A DNA stretch of 64,000 nt from Sinobacterium norvegicum (GTDB lineage: Bacteria; Pseudomonadota; Gammaproteobacteria; Pseudomonadales; Sinobacteriaceae), in assembly GCF_923077115.1 (NCBI RefSeq), contig NZ_CAKLPX010000001.1:1735565-1799564 (forward strand), given 5' to 3'. The translations under genes were made by a program, and so were the position numbers. Positions 53,350 to 61,990 of the stretch are shown piece by piece; position 1 is the stretch's first letter, and each line of letters starts with the position of its first letter. Under the pieces are notes generated by a model. The model worked only from the letters and a program-made list of their open reading frames with translations. It was not told the DNA's origin and did not search any database.

Positions 53350-54544
53350 CTCTCTGCTGTTTTGCCAAAATCACACTGACATTGTTACCGCCGAAGGCAA
53401 ATGAATTTGACAGCACATAGCGCCCCTCTATCTTCTCGCCTGTCGCCAGTTTTATTGGCGCCAGATCGGTGTCTCGCTCCCCTGCAGCCAAATCATTATG
53501 CGCCGGCGCGAAGGGCTCATCCGCCATCAACGCCAGATAACACAGCCCGACCTCCTGCGCTGCAGCAGCACCCAGGGTATGCCCGATCATCGATTTCGTT
53601 GAGCTGCAGGGCACATCAGCGCCAAACAATCGGTATACCGCTGCCGATTCCATTGCATCATTGAGCGGTGTCGCCGTGCCGTGCAAATTGATGTAGTCAA
53701 TTTGATCGGGGGCAATATTCGCCAATGATAGCGCCTTTCTCATCGCCTCCTCTGCACCGCTGCCATCCGGACAGGGGGCCGAGATGTGATGCGCATCCGA
53801 ACTGTCACCGACTGCCACAACCGCCACATCGCTGGGCTCACGAGTCAATAAAAATAGCGCTGCGCCCTCACCAATGGAAATACCATTCCGGTGCTTTGCC
53901 ATCGGCCTGCACAGGTCAGCCGATAGCGAGTCCAATGCATTAAAACCATTGAGTGTTAGCTGGCAAAGGCTGTCGACCCCCCCGGCAATCACCGCATCAA
54001 CCAAGCCTGACGAGAGTAAGCGCTGAGCACTGAGTAACGCTCTTCCGCTCGAGGAGCAGGCTGTAGAAATGGTATAAGCCGGGCCAGCGAGATTAAGATG
54101 ATGTTTGAGGAATTCTGACAATCCCCCTATCTCAGCCTGTGAATAGTGGAAGCCTGCGCCAACACTCCCGCTACGCTGTACCGCTTCGAAAGCACCTTCG
54201 GCACAGTCGACACCCGAGGTGCTGGTGCCTGTAACCACCGCTATACGATCGCGACCAAAACGTTCAACCGCGCGATCGAATGCCGGCCGAAACTGATCGA
54301 GTGCCGCTATGGCTAAACGATTATTGCGGCAGTTATGCTGAAGCCCCTCTATCACGGGTAACTCAGCGGCGACCTTGCCAACATAACAGGCTTGATTAGC
54401 CAGCAGATACTGCGTATCTAAGACCATCCCATCGCGTTGGTTAGTCAGCAGCGCCGAGGCAACCTCGGCGCTATTAGCACCGAGGGCATTGAGTACACCT
54501 AAGCCGTGGATATAGGCAGGTTTGAGAGAATTATTGCTCTTCAT
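53342..54544 (-). CDS. apeO: Aryl polyene beta-ketoacyl-ACP synthase (ApeO type)
   Basis: A 400-residue ketosynthase with a complete catalytic set: Cys163 in STACSSSGRA, His289 in NLHGTATPLND and His323 in IGHTLGAA. In characterised systems ApeO pairs with a chain-length factor (ApeC), which is not encoded in this window and is expected beyond the right edge. Its start overlaps apeN by 14 bases. Confidence 0.85.
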   Translation of the reverse strand: MKSNNSLKPAYIHGLGVLNALGANSAEVASALLTNQRDGMVLDTQYLLANQACYVGKVAAELPVIEGLQHNCRNNRLAIAALDQFRPAFDRAVERFGRDRIAVVTGTSTSGVDCAEGAFEAVQRSGSVGAGFHYSQAEIGGLSEFLKHHLNLAGPAYTISTACSSSGRALLSAQRLLSSGLVDAVIAGGVDSLCQLTLNGFNALDSLSADLCRPMAKHRNGISIGEGAALFLLTREPSDVAVVAVGDSSDAHHISAPCPDGSGAEEAMRKALSLANIAPDQIDYINLHGTATPLNDAMESAAVYRLFGADVPCSSTKSMIGHTLGAAAAQEVGLCYLALMADEPFAPAHNDLAAGERDTDLAPIKLATGEKIEGRYVLSNSFAFGGNNVSVILAKQQRDD

Positions 54545-55088
54545 CTATCGGATTGATGGCCAAGTGGTAATTAAATTGAAGCTGTTCTAAAGTTAGCGAA
54601 CTATACCATCGTTGACTGGCTTCGCCATGATATTTAATGCGATAAACGGGCTCGCCATCGGCGCGGGAAACCAATCTCTGCCGGCCATCATCAGCCATTA
54701 CCCAGCCCTGTTGCTGCAAATAAGGCTGCCAACTCGCCATCGGCCATAACGCCAACATAATATCTTTCAGTACCTGTTCCGCACGAATATCAACACCGGG
54801 CATCATCAACTGCTGCTGGCGAATGGTCTCACCATCGTATTCAGCCGACATCAAACGAATACCACTGGGGTGCAGGACAACCACAGTGAGGTGATCGGCA
54901 TTGACCTCTATACTGGCGATTAATAACTGTTGCGTTTCATTGTGCTGAACTTGAATCAACTGTTGAAAAGAACCGGTTACATTGGCATCGGCAGGTGCTG
55001 GCAGCAACAGTGAGGGGCTGAGTCTGGGCGAGACACAACCAACAAGCACCAGTGTTAGAGCCAGAATAATATAACAGCGGTTAATCAT
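54531..55088 (-). CDS. apeN: DUF3261 lipoprotein of the aryl polyene cluster
   Basis: A 185-residue lipoprotein: signal peptide with lipobox LVGC (Cys18), then a DUF3261 domain. Such proteins occur in aryl polyene clusters beside LolA-like and MMPL genes, and are thought to help place the pigment-lipid in the outer membrane by analogy with LolB; this is inference. It overlaps apeM by eight bases (ATGATTAA). Confidence 0.8.
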   Translation of the reverse strand: MINRCYIILALTLVLVGCVSPRLSPSLLLPAPADANVTGSFQQLIQVQHNETQQLLIASIEVNADHLTVVVLHPSGIRLMSAEYDGETIRQQQLMMPGVDIRAEQVLKDIMLALWPMASWQPYLQQQGWVMADDGRQRLVSRADGEPVYRIKYHGEASQRWYSSLTLEQLQFNYHLAINPIDEEQ

Positions 55089-57390
55089 TCATCACACCAG
55101 CATAGCTATTGTCGCTGGCCGCCATTGGCGAAAATAGCCAAGCGACAACAATCCCAATAGCAACGGCCAAGCCAAAATCACTGATTGCAGCGGTCTGACT
55201 CAGAGCCAACAAGCCAAACGACAGCAGTGTTGTCATCGCTGCCAAGGTTGTCGCCACCAATGTCGATAGCTGCCACTGGTCGGCCTCGGCAAAAAACAGG
55301 GTGTAATCAATACCAATGCCCAATACCAAGACCATGGCCAGCATTGCAAATACATTGATTTCTATACCCAACAACACCATGGTGGCCAACGATATAGTCG
55401 TCGCTGCCACCGGGGCCAACATCAATTGTGGCAGCCGGGCAAAACCATAGCGCACCGCGAGAATTACCATGACAAAGCCATAGGCAACAAATAAAAGGCT
55501 GGTCACTAACGTACGAATGTTGCCCAGCAACGAAGATAGCGATGAGGCCCTATCAATATATTCGACGCCATCATGATCACTGGCCACCTGCTTTAACCAG
55601 TTTTTATTATCGACGCCGTGCAGTTGAATAATACTAAACACCGGTTCACCGTCAGCTAATTCATCCGCCGATAACCAGAGGTCTCGCCAACCATCAGCCG
55701 CCTCACTATCGATCCAGCTTTGAAACAACAGCGGCGCATTACTCTTTGGCGAGGCAAGTTGATCGGCACCGAGGTCTGTCTTCAGGTGAGCCAATTGCTC
55801 AAGCATAAGACGCTGCTGCAGCTGATTATCTTCGAGTTGTCGCTGTTGAGAGGGGACCGGTATGGCTCGAAAGCCCTTAAGCCAGCCGTCGCTGACCAAT
55901 TTCTGCAGGCTATCGGCGGTCGCCTCAGTGCGCTGCAACATCTGCTCTAAATTATCGCCGCCGACAATTAAAAACGTGGTCGATATATCACTGGCCGTTA
56001 CTCTAGTAATCATCTGCTGTTGCTCAACCAGTTCTGGCGACAGTGTTTGTAGCGAATGAATATCATCATCGATCTGCCAGCCCGGCCAAACTGTCACCAC
56101 TAACAGAGCCGCTACTGGCGCAAGCCAAAGAAAACGGCGGTATCGGGCAACCGACTGACACCAACGCAGCCAAGCCCACAACACCTTTTTACCGAACACG
56201 CCTGACAATGCCGGTTTGACAATCCAATAGGGGTAGCACAAAACCACTGTCAGCCAAGCGCTGATTAACCCAACAATAGCGAACACAGCCATTTGCTGTA
56301 TCCCCGGTAGCGGGGTAAAAAGCAGCGACAGATAGGCCAGCGAGCTGGTCAATAATGCCAGGCTAATCGCCGGGTAAATACTTGCCATCGATTTTTTAGC
56401 CTGCCAATCGGTACCACCACATTGCCGGTGGGCGAAAAAGTGAAAGGCGTAATCTATCGACACGCCGATAATAGCGGAGCCAAAGACCAGGGCAAAAATA
56501 TGTATTTTGCCAAACAATAACAGGGTGAAAACCAGTGCCGTCACAATACCGCAGGCGATAGATAGCAGGCTAAAAAAGATCGGCATTAACGAGCGAAATG
56601 CTATCAGCATCAGCACAATAATGCCGATAACCGAACCCACACCAATCCGACTAACATCGTACTGGCCACCGGCCATACCCTCTGCCGCATAGAAGAACAC
56701 GCCGGTATGCTTGAACTCACTGTTGGGCTGGGCCTGTTGACTGGCGGCAGTGATAGCCTCAACCTGCGCAATCGCTTCGGCACTGTTAAAGAGATTGGGG
56801 GCAACCGCCATCTTGCCCCGCATCAACAGCCAAAACTTGCCGTCATACTGTGAGATAATATAACTGTCGCGCCACTCCACCGCTCCACCACTATGATTCA
56901 TCGTTAGAATGTAATCACGAAATAACAAAAAGGGATCGCTCAGCAACTCACTACTACTAACTCCAGAAAAACCTGAATAAACCTGACTGATAGCCTGCTG
57001 AGTAAGTTGCGATGAAAGCCCTTGAGAAATCAAATGGCGCTGCTCTGTGGTGAGCAACAGGCTGCGATAAGGGTACCAGAATTTATATATTTTCTGTTGC
57101 TGCTCGAGCGGCCACTCCAACTGCATTTCTTTGAATAAGCCACTTTCCAGCAAGGCTCTTCGATACTGAATCGCCGTTTGCTCTGCCGCTTCAAAACTAT
57201 CGCCAGACACCATAAATACCACTTCCGGCGATACATTTTCATTATAGTGTTCGATGGCTGTACGCAGATTTTGACTTCCTTGCTGCTGCGGCAACAAGGC
57301 AAAAACATCGGCATCGACAACCAAGCCTCTGTTGCTCATAGCAACCAAAAGCAGCAGCATGCAGGCAACAAAGCCCAGCCATAATCGCAT
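55081..57390 (-). CDS. apeM: MMPL-family exporter of the aryl polyene cluster
   Basis: An RND/MMPL-type inner-membrane transporter that probably moves the aryl polyene lipid out of the inner membrane. The ATG at 57390 (MRLWLGFVACMLLLLVAM) gives 769 residues, one base after the preceding stop; the frame itself opens at 57471. Two repeats each have a large periplasmic domain and a bundle of helices, with SVIGIIVLMLIAFRSL and IIGVSIDYAFHFF in the first half and LGIGIDYTLFFAEA in the second, the MMPL G-x-D-Y signature. Confidence 0.88.
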   Translation of the reverse strand: MRLWLGFVACMLLLLVAMSNRGLVVDADVFALLPQQQGSQNLRTAIEHYNENVSPEVVFMVSGDSFEAAEQTAIQYRRALLESGLFKEMQLEWPLEQQQKIYKFWYPYRSLLLTTEQRHLISQGLSSQLTQQAISQVYSGFSGVSSSELLSDPFLLFRDYILTMNHSGGAVEWRDSYIISQYDGKFWLLMRGKMAVAPNLFNSAEAIAQVEAITAASQQAQPNSEFKHTGVFFYAAEGMAGGQYDVSRIGVGSVIGIIVLMLIAFRSLMPIFFSLLSIACGIVTALVFTLLLFGKIHIFALVFGSAIIGVSIDYAFHFFAHRQCGGTDWQAKKSMASIYPAISLALLTSSLAYLSLLFTPLPGIQQMAVFAIVGLISAWLTVVLCYPYWIVKPALSGVFGKKVLWAWLRWCQSVARYRRFLWLAPVAALLVVTVWPGWQIDDDIHSLQTLSPELVEQQQMITRVTASDISTTFLIVGGDNLEQMLQRTEATADSLQKLVSDGWLKGFRAIPVPSQQRQLEDNQLQQRLMLEQLAHLKTDLGADQLASPKSNAPLLFQSWIDSEAADGWRDLWLSADELADGEPVFSIIQLHGVDNKNWLKQVASDHDGVEYIDRASSLSSLLGNIRTLVTSLLFVAYGFVMVILAVRYGFARLPQLMLAPVAATTISLATMVLLGIEINVFAMLAMVLVLGIGIDYTLFFAEADQWQLSTLVATTLAAMTTLLSFGLLALSQTAAISDFGLAVAIGIVVAWLFSPMAASDNSYAGVMND

Positions 57391-57391
57391 T

Positions 57392-58018
57392 TTATTGACA
57401 CCAAACACGTTCTTCCTCCGGCCACTGCTGAGCAATGTCGGCATTATTGAGCAACAACTGGCTGAACACAATCAAGGTGCTGTCGCCACGCCTTTCATTC
57501 AGCTGTATTGATTGCATAACATCGCCATGGCCAGCCACATCAATAGTGGTAAAAATACCCGTGAACGGCGGCTGCTTTGGCGTCAGCATAATCTCCCAAT
57601 GCTCAACATCACCTTTCAGTACCGGGGTAAAATTTGTTTGAATAGCCGCCATGTCGCCACTCATTAAAGCCGTTATAAATGACAGCGCATTGAACATCAG
57701 AGGGTTTTCTAGCGAGGTCGATATCTGCACCTCACCGCCTGCAACTTGTTGAGCAATATATTGCTGTTTAATGCACAATTTACTGCTGAAAGGTGTTTTC
57801 TGCAGCCAAAAAAGCTGATGTTCAGCATCGATTAAAAATGCTCCTTGCGTGATCAGCGGTCGGCTTAGCATCGGCATTGTCTTGGTCTGCTCGAAGCGAC
57901 CAGCGAGGGGGATTTGATCGGCAATAACGTCAAAACGCCGCTGCAATTCGATATTGTATGGCTCAGCGCCGATGAATGGACTGAGCAGTAACAGCAAAAT
58001 ACATTGAACGCAGCGCAT
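57392..58018 (-). CDS. apeL: LolA-like outer-membrane lipoprotein carrier
   Basis: A 208-residue secreted protein with a LolA-like beta fold, starting at ATG 58018 (MRCVQCILLLLLSPFIGA) with cleavage after IGA. Segments fitting the family are IPLAGRFEQTKTMP and PFTGIFTTIDVAG. In aryl polyene clusters it is presumed to ferry the product or lipid across the periplasm together with the MMPL and DUF3261 proteins. The start shares one base with the thioesterase stop (TAATG). Confidence 0.83.
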   Translation of the reverse strand: MRCVQCILLLLLSPFIGAEPYNIELQRRFDVIADQIPLAGRFEQTKTMPMLSRPLITQGAFLIDAEHQLFWLQKTPFSSKLCIKQQYIAQQVAGGEVQISTSLENPLMFNALSFITALMSGDMAAIQTNFTPVLKGDVEHWEIMLTPKQPPFTGIFTTIDVAGHGDVMQSIQLNERRGDSTLIVFSQLLLNNADIAQQWPEEERVWCQ

Positions 58019-58437
58019 TATTCCGGTGGCTCCAGCGACAGTTTTTCGAATAAAACAGCCGGTGAACGGTAACACATTTCACCACTGCTATTATCGACAG
58101 CTACCTGAATAGTATAGCCTTTGGTAATGATTTCAGCCTCACTGTTACGAATTTCATAATTCAGCTTGAGCCGATTTTCATACTCTGCCAACGTCGCCGT
58201 CACCGTCACCACCTGTTCAAAGAAAGCAGAGCGCAAATATTTTACCCGGGTATCAACCACCGGCCAGGTATAACCCGACTCAGTCATCGTACGATAGTTA
58301 TAATCGATCTGATCCAACAGCTGGCAGCGGGCCACTTCAAAATAACGAAAATAATTACCATGCCACACCACCCCCATTGGATCGGTATCGTGAAAAGGTA
58401 TTTTAATCTCGACTACGGCGGTCACCGGCTTATTCAT
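58018..58437 (-). CDS. apeK: Hotdog acyl-thioesterase of the aryl polyene cluster
   Basis: A 139-residue 4HBT-type thioesterase beginning MNKPVTAVVEIKIPFHDTDP. The catalytic Asp lies in HDTDPMGVVWHGNYFRYFE, the classic 4-hydroxybenzoyl-CoA thioesterase motif. It may release the chain or edit stalled acyl-ACPs. Its ATG lies inside the last codons of the ammonia-lyase gene (ATGAATAA). Confidence 0.85.
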   Translation of the reverse strand: MNKPVTAVVEIKIPFHDTDPMGVVWHGNYFRYFEVARCQLLDQIDYNYRTMTESGYTWPVVDTRVKYLRSAFFEQVVTVTATLAEYENRLKLNYEIRNSEAEIITKGYTIQVAVDNSSGEMCYRSPAVLFEKLSLEPPE

Positions 58438-59980
58438 ACAGTGACCAGTGCTGCTGTTGAATTTGCTGACAAAGCTGCTTGAGTTCATGTTCCAGCGGCC
58501 TATCTTCATCGATCAATGGGTGCTCAGATTTAAGCTGATGATAGAAATCCAGTACTGCAGGGGTCAATTGAGACTCTTGTAATTCACCGTGTTTAATACG
58601 CAATTCAAAGGCCTGCCTTACCGCCAACAACAGCGCGGCGGTCACCTGCTCAGTTAGCGTAAGTACTCTCAGGCAGTCGCGGCTGGCAATCGTCCCCATG
58701 CTCACCTTGTCCTGGTTATGACACTCCGTCGAGCGGGAGAAAACACTGGCCGGCATGGTATTCTTTAACGCTTCGGCAGCCCAAGCACTGGTACCTATCT
58801 GCACCGCTTTCATACCGTGATTGAGCGGGGCCCGTTCGCTCTCGCTGCCGCTAAGATTAGAGGGTAGACCGTTGTTATAACGGGTATCCATCAGCAATGC
58901 CATTTGCCGGTCGAGTAAATCCGCCAAATTGGCAACCGCGGTTTTCATACTGTCCATTGCCATTGCTATGTGACCACCATAAAAGTGGCCGCCGTGCATC
59001 ACATGCTCACCAACACCGTCAATCAGCGGGTTATCATTGGCACTGTTCAACTCATTTTCAATCATCTGCCTAAACCATGGCAGGCTGTCTTCTAACACCC
59101 CAATGACATGCGGAGCACAGCGGATGGAATAGCGATCCTGTAGCCGGCTGCTATTACGCGGAAGCTCTAGACTTTCTATATCATTGCGAATGCGGCTGGC
59201 AATTTGCTGCTGGCCAGGGTGTGGCTTAACCTCGAATAACTTTTTATCAAAGTGAAAGGCATTACCCTGTAAACCAATACAGGCCATGGCGGTAATGCGA
59301 GAGCACAGCTTACCTAAGTAATCGGCACGGCTGTATGCCAACGCTGCCAACCCCGTCATAACAGCCGTGCCATTCATAATGGCCAGTGCTTCTTTCGGGC
59401 GCAGTTTTATCGGTGTCAGGCCATGCTGTTCAAAGGCCTCTTTTGCCGTCACTAATCGATCTTCGCTCCACACATCACGCTCACCAATTAATACCGCAGC
59501 AAGGTAACTCAGCGGCGTTAAATCACCACTGGCGCCGACGGAGCCCTCGCTGGGGATGCGTGGCGGTAAATCTTTGATCAACAGCTCAACCAGCAATTCT
59601 AACAGCTCAAAACTGACACCGGAGTATCCCTGAGTCAGCGATGCTAACCGGGCTGCTACGACTGCTCGAGATTGTTCGGGTGATAAATCATCACCCAAGC
59701 CACAACCATGAAAGCGTGACAGGTGGACCGGCAGTTCGCTGACTAAATCGGCAGGTACTTGGTTGACACAGGAGTCGCCATAGCCGGTGGTGACGCCGTA
59801 AATAACCCCATCTTCCTCGAGCAGGCTGTCGAGAAACGCTAGCGCCTTAGTTATTTTGTCAGTGAATTCATTATCTGTGCTCAGCTGCGGCAACGCTTTA
59901 TTTTGCGCCAGCGCCACAACCTCTTCGATAGTAATTCTTCGGCTACCAAAGCAAATCTTATCCATCATTTTTACGGCCAC
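58430..59980 (-). CDS. MIO-type aromatic amino acid ammonia-lyase
   Basis: A 516-residue member of the HAL/PAL/TAL family that eliminates ammonia from an aromatic amino acid. The autocatalytic MIO triad Ala150-Ser151-Gly152 (GSVGASGDLTPLSY) and catalytic Tyr61 (IYGVTTGYG) are present. The selectivity pair, Ser-His in histidine lyases, His-Leu in bacterial tyrosine lyases and Phe-Leu in phenylalanine lyases, is Phe90-His91 here. Set between the GT2-acyltransferase and thioesterase genes of a pigment cluster, it most likely supplies a cinnamate- or coumarate-type aryl starter and does not serve histidine catabolism. The ATG could be 59980 or 59968; both overlap the gene upstream. Confidence 0.9.
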   Translation of the reverse strand: MAVKMMDKICFGSRRITIEEVVALAQNKALPQLSTDNEFTDKITKALAFLDSLLEEDGVIYGVTTGYGDSCVNQVPADLVSELPVHLSRFHGCGLGDDLSPEQSRAVVAARLASLTQGYSGVSFELLELLVELLIKDLPPRIPSEGSVGASGDLTPLSYLAAVLIGERDVWSEDRLVTAKEAFEQHGLTPIKLRPKEALAIMNGTAVMTGLAALAYSRADYLGKLCSRITAMACIGLQGNAFHFDKKLFEVKPHPGQQQIASRIRNDIESLELPRNSSRLQDRYSIRCAPHVIGVLEDSLPWFRQMIENELNSANDNPLIDGVGEHVMHGGHFYGGHIAMAMDSMKTAVANLADLLDRQMALLMDTRYNNGLPSNLSGSESERAPLNHGMKAVQIGTSAWAAEALKNTMPASVFSRSTECHNQDKVSMGTIASRDCLRVLTLTEQVTAALLLAVRQAFELRIKHGELQESQLTPAVLDFYHQLKSEHPLIDEDRPLEHELKQLCQQIQQQHWSLYE

Positions 59981-61643
59981 TCAAATTCCAAAAATCAAAA
60001 AAATTAAACCACTGTAACGGCGCTTGTCGACAATAATTTTCCAATCTGTCTGCGTAGCGCTCGACCGCGGTTGCTAATGCCTGCTGTCGTTCTTTACGGG
60101 GTAATATCAGAGGGTTGGCAAATGCCTCAAACGACAATTGATAACGCTTATTATTCTTTAAGCCAAAGATTAAATAGACCGGACAGGCTAACAATGAGGC
60201 CAAAATAAACGGTCCTTGGGCAAACGGCGCCGGTCGCCCTAGAAAGCTCTGCCAAACCACCCGTTGCTCATTGGTCGTCGACGTTCTATCGCCAACAATC
60301 ACCACCCACTCCCCCGCATCAATCTTTTGCTTGAGCATGATGATAGTTTCGGGGCCGATGTTCGACACCGGCAATAAGTTTACCGACGAATCAGGGTTGA
60401 TCTGCGCCATGACGCGGTTAAAGCTTTCCGCATGCTCAGTAAATACCACGGCATTCACCGTAATACCTTGGTAGCCATCTGACAGGGCTCGGCAAAGCTC
60501 TATATTCCCCAGATGAGAACCTAACAATAACAGCCCCTGCTGTCGCTCTCGATGGGCGAGGATCTCGTTGCGAACTGCCGGCGTTAAGATATCGACATCG
60601 TCAATTGTTACGCCGCCAGACCATGCCGACAATTTGTCCAGCATGCATTCACCAAAGCTTAGAAAATGCTGAAAACTCGATAACTTACCCTGACCAGGGT
60701 CGAAGCTTTGTAGCTGTTTAATGTATTGAGTAGAGGCCAATCTAGCCTGCTTCGCACTCAGGTAGTAATACCCCATCACCGGCTTGAGCATTAACGAAAA
60801 CGCCCTGCGACCCAATATATTGTAAAGTCCAAGCATAAACTTAATGCCCAGCACACTGCCACGCTCGGCCATCGACGACCAGTGCTGCTGGCGATTTCTC
60901 CCGGCTATCTTACGGGCTAACAACCTTGGACTGCGAGCTAACATGCCTAAGAATAATCGGCTGTGCATATAGCTGAGTCGGACGTTATCCCACAGCGCAT
61001 CGAAGTGAGAGAGGCCATCGTCGGGGTAAATCACCCGCGTATCGATGAAATCGACCTCACAACCCTGCCAATATAAGCGCACCAAAACTTCAATATCGAA
61101 ATCCATCCGCCGACCAAGTTCGACCTTTTCAAGCAGCGCAATAACCGCCGACAGCGGATAAACCCGGTAACCACACATGGTGTCTTTGAGGTCAAAAGAA
61201 AGCGTCTCTAACCACACCCAGAAATGGGTGATATAACGGCCATACAAGCGCGACTTGGGTACCGATTCATCATAGACTGGGCGACCGGAAATAACTCGGT
61301 TGGGCGCGGCCTCAGAGGCCGCTAAAAATCGAGGAATATCAGCGCTGTCATGCTGACCATCGGCATCAATTTGTAGACTGTGAGTAAACCCCATCGCCGC
61401 GGCTTTTTGTAGCCCGGCCATTACCGCTGCACCTTTACCGCCGTTGACGGCCAACGTCACCAACGTCATATCAGAGTACTGCTGCGATAACTGCGCCAAA
61501 CGCTGTTTAGTCGTTTGATCTGAGCCGTCATCAACCACAATAACCGGCAGCGAATAAGCACTGACCCGCGCCACCGTATCACCAATTGTTTGGTGATGAT
61601 TGAAAATGGGAATGACTACACAGTAGTTAGCCTGGGTAATCAT
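59958..61643 (-). CDS. apeJ: GT2 glycosyltransferase fused to LPLAT acyltransferase
   Basis: A two-domain protein of 561 residues. Residues 1-240 form a GT2 domain (VVIPIFNHHQTI, DDG at 38-40, the DAD motif at 93-95, and a DPM-synthase-like C-part). Residues 260-555 resemble lipid A lauroyl/myristoyl acyltransferases (LpxL/LpxM), with the HX4E site His377-Glu382 in GSHLGNIELC and the GDRTS and FAQGPF segments. In aryl polyene systems such enzymes are thought to attach sugar and fatty acyl groups that anchor the pigment in the outer membrane. It overlaps apeI by four bases. Confidence 0.87.
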   Translation of the reverse strand: MITQANYCVVIPIFNHHQTIGDTVARVSAYSLPVIVVDDGSDQTTKQRLAQLSQQYSDMTLVTLAVNGGKGAAVMAGLQKAAAMGFTHSLQIDADGQHDSADIPRFLAASEAAPNRVISGRPVYDESVPKSRLYGRYITHFWVWLETLSFDLKDTMCGYRVYPLSAVIALLEKVELGRRMDFDIEVLVRLYWQGCEVDFIDTRVIYPDDGLSHFDALWDNVRLSYMHSRLFLGMLARSPRLLARKIAGRNRQQHWSSMAERGSVLGIKFMLGLYNILGRRAFSLMLKPVMGYYYLSAKQARLASTQYIKQLQSFDPGQGKLSSFQHFLSFGECMLDKLSAWSGGVTIDDVDILTPAVRNEILAHRERQQGLLLLGSHLGNIELCRALSDGYQGITVNAVVFTEHAESFNRVMAQINPDSSVNLLPVSNIGPETIIMLKQKIDAGEWVVIVGDRTSTTNEQRVVWQSFLGRPAPFAQGPFILASLLACPVYLIFGLKNNKRYQLSFEAFANPLILPRKERQQALATAVERYADRLENYCRQAPLQWFNFFDFWNLSGRKNDG

Positions 61644-61990
61644 AATGCCGCCAGACTAATGCGACCGCTGCTGTATACCGCGTCTTCGAAGCTATAGCGA
61701 AACTGCAACTGACGCTTGTGAGGCAGCCAAACCAGCTTGAGTACACAGTGGCGACCCGGTTGAAGTAGCTGTTGGAACTTCACCACATCCATGGCGTTAA
61801 AACGTCCCACCACAGCAAGGTAATCGGCGGCAAGACGAATAGCCCAATCAATCTGCGCAACACCCGGCACCACCGCCACATCAGGGAAATGTCCTGCGAC
61901 ACAGGCAATATCCTGATCGATATACAACCTTAACTCTGCGCTGTCACCGTCGACCGTTGTCGCTACAATCTGGGGGTAGGGGTTATTCAT
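61640..61990 (-). CDS. apeI: Aryl polyene hotdog dehydratase subunit (ApeI type)
   Basis: A 116-residue hotdog protein of the ApeI-like dehydratase family, starting at the ATG at 61990, inside the last codons of apeH (ATGAATAA). The motif GHFPDVAVVPGVAQIDWAI carries the His found in FabA/FabZ-like sites. With the ApeP-type protein it probably forms the dehydratase that introduces each double bond. Confidence 0.85.
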   Translation of the reverse strand: MNNPYPQIVATTVDGDSAELRLYIDQDIACVAGHFPDVAVVPGVAQIDWAIRLAADYLAVVGRFNAMDVVKFQQLLQPGRHCVLKLVWLPHKRQLQFRYSFEDAVYSSGRISLAAL

